This document shows positions 18,242 through 25,924 of a stretch of 64,000 nt of DNA, in pieces. The stretch's first letter is position 1. Every line of letters starts with the position of its first letter. The notes beneath the pieces are model-generated. The model did not search any database, had not been told where the DNA came from, and saw only the letters and a list, made by a program, of their open reading frames with translations. The translations under genes and the position numbers were made by a program. Origin of the DNA: Pseudomonas citronellolis (GTDB taxonomy: Bacteria > Pseudomonadota > Gammaproteobacteria > Pseudomonadales > Pseudomonadaceae); NCBI RefSeq assembly GCF_900112375.1, contig NZ_FOLS01000030.1:29708-93707 (forward strand), in the 5' to 3' direction.

Positions 18242-18260
18242 GCAAATGATAATTCATGTC
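18242..18260. promoter_or_regulatory. Candidate Fur box before the TonB/ABC operon
   Basis: GCAAATGATAATTCATGTC matches 13 of 19 positions of the Fur consensus GATAATGATAATCATTATC, including the central ATGATAAT. It lies in the Crp gene / TonB receptor divergent region, about 60 bp from the receptor start. Confidence 0.6.
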
Positions 18261-18320
18261 ATTTACAGCGTGCAGCTCTTTTGCTAAGGGCGCACACCAT
18301 CCTTGGGGGAGGCATTGATC

Positions 18321-20438
18321 GTGGTTCTGAAGTCCTATCGTGCAGTGTTGCTGGCACCGGCCCTGAGCGGCCTGTTCACCCTGAGCCCGCTGGCCCAGGC
18401 GGAAGACAATAAAGAGCTGGAAAGCCTGACGGTGACCGCCACCCGCTCCTCGGCGGCGGCCGAGGATTCGCCGCGCACCCTGACCGTGATCAGCGGCGAG
18501 CAGGTCCGCGAGCGCGTCGGCAGCGGCGGCATCCAGAGCCTGCTGGCGGAAATCCCCGGCATCGAGTTCGCCCGCAGCGGCGGCCTTGGCGGCCAGCTGG
18601 TGGTACGCGGCTTCAACAGCAACTCGGGGCGCTCGATCCTGGCCATCGACGGCGACCGCTACCGCGGCCGCAGCACCCTGGAATTCAACATGATCGACCC
18701 GGACTCGATCGAACGCATCGAGATCATCCGCGGCCCCGCCTCGGCGCTCTATGGCTCCGACGCCATGAACGGCGTGGTCAACATCGTCACCCGGCGGGCC
18801 AAGGTCGACCCATCGCAGAGCTTCGAACTGACGCCGAAGCTGCGCGCCCTGGAATGGAACAGCAGCAACAGCATGTTCGGCGGGCGCGCCGAGATGGTCG
18901 GTGGCGGCAACGGCTTCGACGTGCTGCTGGGCGTCAACCAGCGCAGCGCCAGCGACTACTCCACCCCCATCGGCGACGCCAGCAACAGCGGCTACAGCTC
19001 GCTCGGCGGCGACTTCGCCATCGGCTACAGCCCCGACAGCGACTCGCGCTGGGAACTCTCCGGGCGCTACCAGCGGGTGGTCAGCAAGCGCGCCGGCGGC
19101 CTCGGCGCGGCGCCGGGCGAGCCCTTCATGGACGTGCGCGAAGACCCGATCACCGAGCGCTACCTGCGCCTGGGCTACCAGAACTACAACGTCGGCGCCT
19201 GGGCCGACAGCCTGGACAGCAGCCTCTACGTGCGCGACTTCGAGACCGACATCTACCAGCGCAACAGCACCGCCGCCACGGTCGACGCCTTCGCCCACAT
19301 CAAGGTCTACACCCCCACCGTCTGGGGCGGCCACCTGACCGCCATGAAGCAGCTGGGCGAACACAACCTCAGCTACGGCGGCGACTTCTTCAACGAGCGC
19401 TTCGACGGCCGCGAGAACAACGCCCGGCGCTACAACCGCAGCACCGGCGCGCTGCTCTCCGACAGCGGCTGGAATCAGATGGAGCGCGACTCCGAGCAGA
19501 CCAACCTGGGCCTGTTCGTCAACGACGACTGGCGCTTCGACGAGCGCTGGTCGTTCACCGGCGCGCTGCGCGGCGACGTGGTCGACGTGGACATCGGCGA
19601 CACCTTCGCCGGCGAGGCCGCGAGCCTGGCCAACGCCTACCGCGGCAACACCGACCAGCGCCACTACGCCGTCACCGGCAGCCTGGGCGCTGTGTACCGG
19701 CTGACCCCGGCCTGGCACCTGGTGGGCAACCTCAGCCGCGGCTTCCGCGCGCCCTCGGGCAACGAGCTGACCATCTCCAGCACCGCCGGCACCCAGCCGA
19801 CGCTGCCCTCGCCGGACCTCGACCCGGAAACCAACGTCACCGCCGAGGCCGGCGTGCGCTGGTACGGCGAGCGCAGCCAGCTGAACCTCACCGCCTACCA
19901 GAGCAAGTACAAGGACCTGATCAGCCTGGTGCGCCTGGACTCCACCCTCTACCAGCGGCAGAACGTGTCCAAGGCCACCATCCGCGGCCTGGAGCTGGAC
20001 GGCCGCACGCAACTGGCCGAGCGCTGGAGCCTGGGCTACGCCGCCACCCTGACCCGCGGCCGCGACGACAAGACCGACCAGGACCTGCCCTACATCGCCC
20101 CGCTCACCGGCAACCTCAAGCTGCGCTACGACACCGGCCACTGGTACGGCGAGGGTGTGGTGCGCGCCTACCAGGGCAAGCACCACATCGACGAGAAGCA
20201 GGAACGCGAGACCTCCAGCTACGCCATGGTCGACCTGTACGCCGGCATCGACCTGGACCGCGTGCTCGGCAACGGCTGGCAGGACTGGAAGCTAATGGGC
20301 GGGGTGGAAAACCTGTTCGACCGCGTGGGCCGCAACCCCACGGTGGCGGAGAACCTGGCCTACCCCAACGACCTGGTGGGCAACCCGCTGGTGGAGCCGG
20401 GCCGCGCCCTGGTGGTCAAGCTGTCGGTGGACTACTGA
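18321..20438 (+). CDS. TonB-dependent outer-membrane receptor
   Basis: 705-aa receptor counted from the GTG at 18321, preceded by GGGGAG; upstream TTG codons at 18303 and 18315 are alternatives. Signal peptide (ALSGLFTLSPLAQA), TonB-box-like ELESLTVTATRS, plug domain (SLLAEIPGIEF ... IEIIRGPASALYGSDAMNGV) and a 22-strand barrel typical of heme, cobalamin or siderophore receptors. It is translationally coupled (TGATG) to a binding-protein gene and the rest of an ABC importer. The Fur-like box upstream suggests iron or heme, but no heme motif such as FRAP-NPNL was identified. The substrate is open. Confidence 0.87.
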   Translation: MVLKSYRAVLLAPALSGLFTLSPLAQAEDNKELESLTVTATRSSAAAEDSPRTLTVISGEQVRERVGSGGIQSLLAEIPGIEFARSGGLGGQLVVRGFNSNSGRSILAIDGDRYRGRSTLEFNMIDPDSIERIEIIRGPASALYGSDAMNGVVNIVTRRAKVDPSQSFELTPKLRALEWNSSNSMFGGRAEMVGGGNGFDVLLGVNQRSASDYSTPIGDASNSGYSSLGGDFAIGYSPDSDSRWELSGRYQRVVSKRAGGLGAAPGEPFMDVREDPITERYLRLGYQNYNVGAWADSLDSSLYVRDFETDIYQRNSTAATVDAFAHIKVYTPTVWGGHLTAMKQLGEHNLSYGGDFFNERFDGRENNARRYNRSTGALLSDSGWNQMERDSEQTNLGLFVNDDWRFDERWSFTGALRGDVVDVDIGDTFAGEAASLANAYRGNTDQRHYAVTGSLGAVYRLTPAWHLVGNLSRGFRAPSGNELTISSTAGTQPTLPSPDLDPETNVTAEAGVRWYGERSQLNLTAYQSKYKDLISLVRLDSTLYQRQNVSKATIRGLELDGRTQLAERWSLGYAATLTRGRDDKTDQDLPYIAPLTGNLKLRYDTGHWYGEGVVRAYQGKHHIDEKQERETSSYAMVDLYAGIDLDRVLGNGWQDWKLMGGVENLFDRVGRNPTVAENLAYPNDLVGNPLVEPGRALVVKLSVDY

Positions 20439-21505
20439 TGCGGCGCCCCATCGCACTGCTGCTGGCCCTGCTCGGCGCCGCCCCGGCGCTGGCCGCCCAG
20501 GTCGTCGACCAGAGCGGCCGCAGCGTGGAACTGCCGGCGCGGGTCGAGCACCTGGTGGCCATCCCCATCCCGCTGGCGTCGATGATCATGGCCGTGGACG
20601 GCGGCCCGCAACGCCTGGCCGGGATGAACTCGGCCAGCCGCGCCGACTTCGAGCACGGCCTGCTCGGGCGCATGTATCCGCAGGCGCGGCAGGTGCCCTC
20701 GCAGGTGGCCGGCGAAGGCTTCGTGCCCAACGTCGAGGCGCTGGCCGCCACCGGCGCGGACCTGGTGTTCCAGTGGGGCGACCGCGGCGACGACATCGTC
20801 CGCCCGATCAGCGCGCTGGGCATCCCGGTGATCACCCTGCGCTACGGCGACAGCGCCCTGGCCGCCGGCTGGCTGCGGCTGGTCGGCGCCGCCCTCGGCA
20901 AGCCCGAGCGCGGCGAACGCCTGGCGCAGTGGTTCGAGGCGCGGCGCCAGGCCATCGCCATGCGTGCAGCGAGCATCCCCGCGGCGCAGCGGCCGCGGGT
21001 GCTCTACCTGCAGCGCACGCGCTCGGGGCTGATCGCCGCCGGCGCCGGCACCAGCATGGACGGCGACATCCGCCTGGCCGGGGGCAGCAACGTCGCCGCC
21101 GGCATCCCCGGCTTCGCCCCGGTGGACGTCGAGCAGTTGCTGGTGTGGGACCCGCAGGTGGTGCTGCTGAACAACTTCGAACCGGGCCTGGCCCCGGCCG
21201 AACTCTATGGCGACAGCCGCCTCGCCGGCCTGGCCGCGGTGCGCGAGCGGCGCGTCTACAGCTACCCCCACGGCGGCTTCCGCTGGGACCCGCCGAGCCA
21301 GGAAACGCCCCTGGCGCTGGACTGGCTGGCCAGCCTGTTCCACCCCGAACGGGCCGAACCCGGCCTGCGCCAGCGCATCACCGAGGCCTACCAGTTGCTC
21401 TACGGCTACGCCATGAGCCCGGCCGACCTCGACGACCTGCTCAAGCTCGCCGGCAACGGCGACAGCGCCCACTACCGCGCGCTGTTCGCCGGGGAGGCCC
21501 GATGA
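20438..21505 (+). CDS. Periplasmic metal-chelate binding protein (FecB/BtuF class)
   Basis: 355-aa helical-backbone binding protein of an ABC importer. Signal peptide MRRPIALLLALLGAAPALAA, then AQVVDQSGRSVELPARVEHL, the usual opening of the FecB/FepB/BtuF family, and NVEALAATGADLVFQW. The ATG overlaps the receptor stop codon, and its stop overlaps the permease ATG (ATGA). It delivers a metal chelate to the FecCD-type permease. The long C-terminal helix region (PHGGFRWDPPSQETPLALDW) resembles members that bind siderophore or tungstate/cobalamin-like ligands; the ligand cannot be named. Confidence 0.87.
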   Translation: MRRPIALLLALLGAAPALAAQVVDQSGRSVELPARVEHLVAIPIPLASMIMAVDGGPQRLAGMNSASRADFEHGLLGRMYPQARQVPSQVAGEGFVPNVEALAATGADLVFQWGDRGDDIVRPISALGIPVITLRYGDSALAAGWLRLVGAALGKPERGERLAQWFEARRQAIAMRAASIPAAQRPRVLYLQRTRSGLIAAGAGTSMDGDIRLAGGSNVAAGIPGFAPVDVEQLLVWDPQVVLLNNFEPGLAPAELYGDSRLAGLAAVRERRVYSYPHGGFRWDPPSQETPLALDWLASLFHPERAEPGLRQRITEAYQLLYGYAMSPADLDDLLKLAGNGDSAHYRALFAGEAR

Positions 21506-22518
21506 ACCTGCGCCAACGCCTGGCCACGCCGCTGTTGCTGCTCGCCCTGCTGCTGGCCGCGGTGCTCGCCCTGGGTGCCGGGCGCTACGCCATCGAGCCC
21601 TGGACCGTGCTGCGCATCCTCTTCGCGCCGCTGTTCGGCGAAGGCGACTGGAACGCCATGCAGCAACGCGTGGTGGAAGGCGTGCGCCTGCCGCGGGTGC
21701 TGCTGGCGGCGGTGGTCGGCGCCGGCCTGGCCGGGGCCGGGGCGGCGCTGCAGGCGCTGTTCCGCAACCCGCTGGCCGAGCCGCAACTGCTCGGCGTGTC
21801 GTCCGGCGCGGCGTTCGGCGGCGTGCTGGCCTTCCTGCTCGCCGGCGACGGCTGGCCGGTGGTCACCGGCGCGCTGGTCTGGGGCCTGCTGGCGCTGCTG
21901 GCGGTCTACTGGCTGGCCGGCGGGCGCGGCAGCCGTGGCAGCAGTACGGTGCTGCTGGTGCTGGCCGGCATCGTGGTCAGCGCCGTGTTCGCCTCCGGCG
22001 TGTCGCTGATCAAGCTGGTGGCCGACCCGCAGAACCAGCTGCCGGCCATCGTCTTCTGGCTGATGGGCAGCCTGTCCGCGGCCGACACCGGCAAGCTGCT
22101 GATCGCCCTGCCCTGCATCGGCCTCAGCCTGGCCGTGCTCTACGGCCTGCGCTTCCACCTGATGGCGCTGTCGGTCGGCGACAGCGACGCGCGCAGCCTC
22201 GGCGTGCCGGTGCAGCGCGTGCGCCTGCTGGCCCTGCTCGCCGTCGGCGTGATCGCCGCCTCCAGCGTGGCGGTGTGCGGCGTGGTCGGCTGGGTCGGCC
22301 TGGTGGTGCCGCACCTGGTGCGCATGGGCTGCGGCAGCGACCACCGCGGCTTCCTGCTCAACACCGCGCTGGCCGGCGCCACCTACCTGATCCTGGTGGA
22401 CACCCTGGCGCGCACCCTCACCCAGCTGGAAGTGCCCCTGGGCGTGCTCACCGCACTGCTCGGCGCACCGCTGTTCGCCTTCCTCATCCGCCGCCTGGGG
22501 GGAACCCTGCATGGCTGA
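21502..22518 (+). CDS. FecCD-type ABC transporter permease
   Basis: 338-aa inner-membrane permease with about ten membrane helices. Typical motifs are RLPRVLLAAVVGAGLAGAGA, ALQALFRNPLAEPQLLGVSS and, near the C terminus, GVVGWVGLVVPHLVRMGCGS. It matches the family of siderophore/heme/B12 permeases (FecC, FepD, BtuC). A 4-bp overlap with the binding protein and an 8-bp overlap with the ATPase show tight coupling. Confidence 0.92.
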   Translation: MNLRQRLATPLLLLALLLAAVLALGAGRYAIEPWTVLRILFAPLFGEGDWNAMQQRVVEGVRLPRVLLAAVVGAGLAGAGAALQALFRNPLAEPQLLGVSSGAAFGGVLAFLLAGDGWPVVTGALVWGLLALLAVYWLAGGRGSRGSSTVLLVLAGIVVSAVFASGVSLIKLVADPQNQLPAIVFWLMGSLSAADTGKLLIALPCIGLSLAVLYGLRFHLMALSVGDSDARSLGVPVQRVRLLALLAVGVIAASSVAVCGVVGWVGLVVPHLVRMGCGSDHRGFLLNTALAGATYLILVDTLARTLTQLEVPLGVLTALLGAPLFAFLIRRLGGTLHG

Positions 22519-23287
22519 AATCGCCCTGCGTTGCCACGACCTGTACCACGCCTACGACAGCCGCCCGCTGTTGCGCGGCCTCGACCTTGCGCTGCCGCGC
22601 GGCGCCCTTTGCGCGCTGCTGGGCGGCAACGGCGCCGGCAAGTCCACCCTGCTGAAAATCCTGGCCGGCAGCCTCGCGCCCAGCCGTGGCCACGTCGAAC
22701 GCCGCGGCCGCCTGGGCTTCGTGCCCCAGGAAGTGCACCCGGCGCTGCCGATGAGCGCCCTGGAGATGGTCCTGCTCGGGCGCTCCGCGAGCATCTCCCT
22801 GTTGCGCGCCGCCGGCCGCGACGACTACGCCGCCGCCCACCGCGCCCTGGAGCGCGTGGAGGCGGCGCACCTGGCGGACCGCGCCTTCGCCTCGCTGTCC
22901 GGCGGCGAGCGCCAACTGGTGCTGCTGGCCCGCGCCCTGGCCGCCGAGGCCGACATCCTGCTGCTGGACGAACCCACCGCGGCCATGGACTGGCACAACC
23001 AGGCCCTGACCCTGCGCCTGCTGGCGGAACTGGCCGGCGCCGGCATCACCCTGGTGTTCAGCACCCACGCCCCGCAACACGCGCTGGAGTTCGCCAGCCA
23101 CGCCCTGCTGCTGTTCAGCGAAGGCGCCCATGCCTTCGGCGAACCGGCGCAGGTGATGGACGAAACGGCGCTGTCGCGCCTGTACCGCATCCCCGTACGC
23201 CGGGTCCGCCTGGACGAGCTGCCGCAGAGCGGCACGGCGGTCCCGATCTTTTCCCAACTCCCACAGGAGAACCGTGAACAGCCATGA
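22511..23287 (+). CDS. ABC transporter ATP-binding protein (FecE/BtuD class)
   Basis: 258-aa ATPase. Walker A GGNGAGKST near residue 39, signature LSGGERQLVLLARAL, Walker B ILLLDEPTAAMD, and the H-loop in VFSTHAPQHA. It pairs with the FecCD permease and the binding protein encoded immediately upstream. The 3' end overlaps the next gene by 4 bp (ATGA), so the two unrecognised downstream genes belong to the same operon and probably to the same physiological task. Confidence 0.92.
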   Translation: MAEIALRCHDLYHAYDSRPLLRGLDLALPRGALCALLGGNGAGKSTLLKILAGSLAPSRGHVERRGRLGFVPQEVHPALPMSALEMVLLGRSASISLLRAAGRDDYAAAHRALERVEAAHLADRAFASLSGGERQLVLLARALAAEADILLLDEPTAAMDWHNQALTLRLLAELAGAGITLVFSTHAPQHALEFASHALLLFSEGAHAFGEPAQVMDETALSRLYRIPVRRVRLDELPQSGTAVPIFSQLPQENREQP

Positions 23288-23910
23288 GCAGCATCCTCCA
23301 CATCCGCGCCGTCTCCCATGAACTGCCGGCCTTCGCCGCGCGCCTGGAAGCGCTCGGCATCGACTCCCTGTCGCTGCGCCAGATGACCGACGAGCACTTC
23401 GCCGGGCGCAGCGCCATCCTCGTCGAGGGCCACGTCGACCAGCGCGCCCTCCTCGCCCACCGCGAAGCCCTGCGCCGCCACCTGGACGCCGGCGGCACCC
23501 TGGTGTTCAACGGCCACCTGGTCTACCCGATCTTCGACGGCCTGGCGGACTTCGTCGTGGCGCCACGGCGCGGCGTGAAGGAGCTGGAAGTGGAACGCGT
23601 GAACCCGCACCCGGTGTTCGACGGCGTGGACTGCCACGACCTCAGCTACCGCCGCGGCGTGGCCGGCTTCTACGCCCGCGGCGCCAACCCGCCGCCGCCC
23701 GGCGCCGTGGTGCTGCACCGCCTGCGCGTCGACGGCTCGCCCATCGACTGGGTATGGCAGCGGCCGGATGGCGGCCAGGTGTTCATGCACAGCGGCAACA
23801 ACCTGTGGATGTACATCAACGACGACACCAGCGCGGCGCGCATCGCCCCGCAGCTGCTGGACTGGGTGCGCGCCGGCGCGCCCGCCGCCATCTACCAGGA
23901 ACAGGAGTGA
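23284..23910 (+). CDS. Unrecognised protein, class I glutamine-amidotransferase-like fold suspected
   Basis: 208-aa protein without signal peptide or membrane segment. RSAILVEGHVDQRALLAHRE and FLDAGG-like text (HLDAGGTLVFNGHLVYP) recall the ThuA / class I GATase-like fold, but no catalytic Cys-His pair is visible. HSGNNLWMYINDD near the C terminus is a distinctive motif. It overlaps the ATPase gene by 4 bp and is followed 4 bp later by another gene of similar size and possible fold, suggesting a heteromeric pair. No function is assigned; processing of the imported chelate in the cytoplasm is a guess from the operon. Confidence 0.6.
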   Translation: MSSILHIRAVSHELPAFAARLEALGIDSLSLRQMTDEHFAGRSAILVEGHVDQRALLAHREALRRHLDAGGTLVFNGHLVYPIFDGLADFVVAPRRGVKELEVERVNPHPVFDGVDCHDLSYRRGVAGFYARGANPPPPGAVVLHRLRVDGSPIDWVWQRPDGGQVFMHSGNNLWMYINDDTSAARIAPQLLDWVRAGAPAAIYQEQE

Positions 23911-23914
23911 AAGC

Positions 23915-24535
23915 ATGCGAATCGCCTTCGTCGACGGTGGCACCTACTACCACCACGCCACCTACAACGACCCGCAGCTGCGCCCCTACTTCCACAGCAA
24001 CCTCTACGCCCCGGAGCTGCCCGGCGCCGACCTCGACGACATCGACTGCCTGTACGTCGCCAGCCGGCAGAACCCCGAGGACCTGATAGCCGCGCAAGAC
24101 ACCATCGCCGCCTTCCTCGCCGCCGGAAAGCTGGTGGTGGCCCTGGGCGAAAGCCGCGCCGACCTGTGGCTGCAAGGCGTGCGCTGGCGCCCCTGCGAAA
24201 CCAACTTCTGGTGGTGGCTGCAACCTGGCGCCGACTCCGGCCTGCGCCTGGGCGCCGCCGACCACGGCCTGTTCGCCCACCTCGACCTGGCCGCCGCCAC
24301 CTGGCACCGCCACGGCGAACTGCAGCCGCCGGAAGGCGCGATCTCCCTGGTGAACACCGTGGACGGCGGCTCGGTGCTCTACGACGACAGCGTCACCACG
24401 GCGGGGCGGATGATCGTCTCCACCCTGGACCCGTGCTACCACCACGGTAGCTACTTCATGCCGGCGACCACGCGCTTCCTGCATGGGTTCCTGCCATGGT
24501 TGAAGGCGGGGGCCAAGGTCAGACGGGAGGGTTGA
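23915..24535 (+). CDS. Unrecognised protein, partner of the preceding gene
   Basis: 206-aa cytoplasmic protein starting MRIAFVDGGTYYHHATYND. DDIDCLYVASRQNPEDLIAA followed by FLAAGKLVVALGESRADLWL looks like a Rossmann-like flavodoxin or GATase-type fold. A run of aromatic residues (NFWWWLQPG) and the His-rich DPCYHHGSYFMPATTRF are notable; the last could bind metal. It is the last gene of the six-gene TonB/ABC operon. Together with the preceding gene it has no recalled characterised homologue. Confidence 0.6.
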   Translation: MRIAFVDGGTYYHHATYNDPQLRPYFHSNLYAPELPGADLDDIDCLYVASRQNPEDLIAAQDTIAAFLAAGKLVVALGESRADLWLQGVRWRPCETNFWWWLQPGADSGLRLGAADHGLFAHLDLAAATWHRHGELQPPEGAISLVNTVDGGSVLYDDSVTTAGRMIVSTLDPCYHHGSYFMPATTRFLHGFLPWLKAGAKVRREG

Positions 24536-24884
24536 GGCGACTGTCTCGCCGACTGCTCCGAGGTGCTCTTCGTAGGAGCGAGCTTGCTCGCGAATGAACC
24601 CCCGCGGCGGAATCTGTTCGCGAGCAAGCTCGCTCCTACGAGAAGCCAGAAGCCGTGCCCGCCCCACCACACCCACGCCATTCCCCCTGTAGGAGCGCGC
24701 CCTGCGCGCGAATCGCGGGCAGGGCCCGCTCCTACGACGGACCGGGCGTAGGGCGGATAACTCTTCGCGTTATCCGCCCTACGCGCTGAACTCCGCCGAC
24801 GGCGGCAACGCTCGGCACGCATGGGCGCTACAATGGCGCCCGCGCCGATCTCCCCCGATCGGGCACGCCCGGAGCCAGCTTCAG
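24536..24884. repeat. REP pairs and a GGCGGATAAC palindrome before the GNAT gene
   Basis: A-type pair at about 24569-24645, B-type pair at 24688-24736, and a near-perfect D-type palindrome (GTAGGGCGGATAACTCTTCG with GTTATCCGCCCTACGC) at about 24749-24785. The remaining 100 bp presumably holds the GNAT promoter. No gene is supported. Confidence 0.75.
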
Positions 24885-25574
24885 ATGTTCACCCTCGTAA
24901 CCCTGGACGCACCGCCGCCCGAGTCCCTGAAGAATCAGGTTCTGCAAATGGTGGTGGACTACTTCAGCGACATCAGCCCGGTGCCGCTGACGCCCAGCAA
25001 CCCGCTCTATCAGCTGTACCAGTACGTGATCGGCTACGAGGTGCACCTGTATCTGCAGGCCATGGACCGCGCCGTGGACAGCAGCGCGCGGTTGGTCCTG
25101 GCGCTGGACGACGAGGATCCCTCCCAGGTCTTGGGTTTTGCCCTGTACCTGCCGAGCCAGGATGATGCCCAGGCCTGCACGCTGGCCTACCTGGCCGTCA
25201 CGGCCAGCCATCGCCGGCACGGCATCGCGCGGGCCATGCTGCGACAGGTGGCCGACCATCGGCCCCACGTCGAACTCGCCTGCACGGCGAGCAAGGTGCC
25301 GGCCTTCGAGTCGATGGGCTTTAAGGTCCTGGCCGCACAAGGGCCGCACGTACTGCTCAACACCCGCGATCACCGCTCCGACGGCATGGTCGCGGTGCAG
25401 GACCTGGCCCCGATCTACCAATCCAAGGAAGTGCGGCAGATCCACGCCTACCTGGTGCAGCAACACGGCCGGAAGGCCATGGCCGATGCCGAGAAAAAAC
25501 GCGACCGCCTGCTTGACCAGATGGCCCATCAGGCCCAGGTGCTGGTGAAAGAGCGCTTCCCCACGCTGCACTGA
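24885..25574 (+). CDS. GNAT-family N-acetyltransferase
   Basis: 229-aa cytoplasmic protein. The acetyl-CoA-binding motif A reads LAYLAVTASHRRHGIARAML (about residues 104-123), and the preceding strand VLGFALYLPS fits the GNAT fold. The C-terminal region from about 165 is a charged helix (KAMADAEKKRDRLLDQMAHQ) not part of the core fold. The substrate is unknown. It is a single gene with no operon partners, flanked by REP elements upstream and a MITE downstream, which suggests an independently placed accessory gene. Confidence 0.82.
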   Translation: MFTLVTLDAPPPESLKNQVLQMVVDYFSDISPVPLTPSNPLYQLYQYVIGYEVHLYLQAMDRAVDSSARLVLALDDEDPSQVLGFALYLPSQDDAQACTLAYLAVTASHRRHGIARAMLRQVADHRPHVELACTASKVPAFESMGFKVLAAQGPHVLLNTRDHRSDGMVAVQDLAPIYQSKEVRQIHAYLVQQHGRKAMADAEKKRDRLLDQMAHQAQVLVKERFPTLH

Positions 25575-25604
25575 CAGCCAGCGGAAACGGATTCGGCTTT
25601 GAGT

Positions 25605-25793
25605 GTCTGCTAACGGCCCAGGCTGTGTGAAAACCTCCGGATCGGTCCAGTTGGTTAAAAAACAACCTGGATTTCGCGTTTCTACGCGGATTCTGGCTTG
25701 TGGCTGAACAGCCAAGCCTTTTCAGATTTCACGTAGGAACGCGCTCTTCGAAGAGCCGCTCGGGTTTTCACACAGCCTGGGCCGAAAGCAGAC
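25605..25793. mobile_element. 189-bp MITE with 30-bp terminal inverted repeats
   Basis: The left end GTCTGCTAACGGCCCAGGCT and continuing bases to 25634 are inverted at 25764-25793 with only two mismatches in 30 bp; the inner 20 bp (GGCCCAGGCTGTGTGAAAAC) is perfect. There is no ORF. The ends look like those of an IS element, so it is probably a non-autonomous derivative of a transposon whose full copy is elsewhere. It lies 30 bp after the GNAT stop. Confidence 0.75.
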
Positions 25794-25924
25794 CTCGGTA
25801 ATCGTCAGCTTCCGCCCCCATGGCAGCCATACCGCCGCGATGCCAAGCGCTAAGCCGGCTGATGCCAGGCGTCCATAGGCCTCCTGTGCTTCTCCACACG
25901 GTCAGGCCTGCGCCCGCGGCCGCT

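Noticed and set aside
17385-20186. 933-aa minus-strand frame across the Crp and TonB receptor genes
   Set aside because: Shadow of the receptor and regulator, both of which have strong motifs; the composition is typical of antisense frames.
18321-24535. Naming the TonB/FecBCD operon a lanthanide (lut-type) importer
   Set aside because: Location in the ped locus is suggestive, but the Fur-like box and FecB/FecCD class point at least as well to iron, heme or cobalamin; no lanthanide-specific motif was seen.
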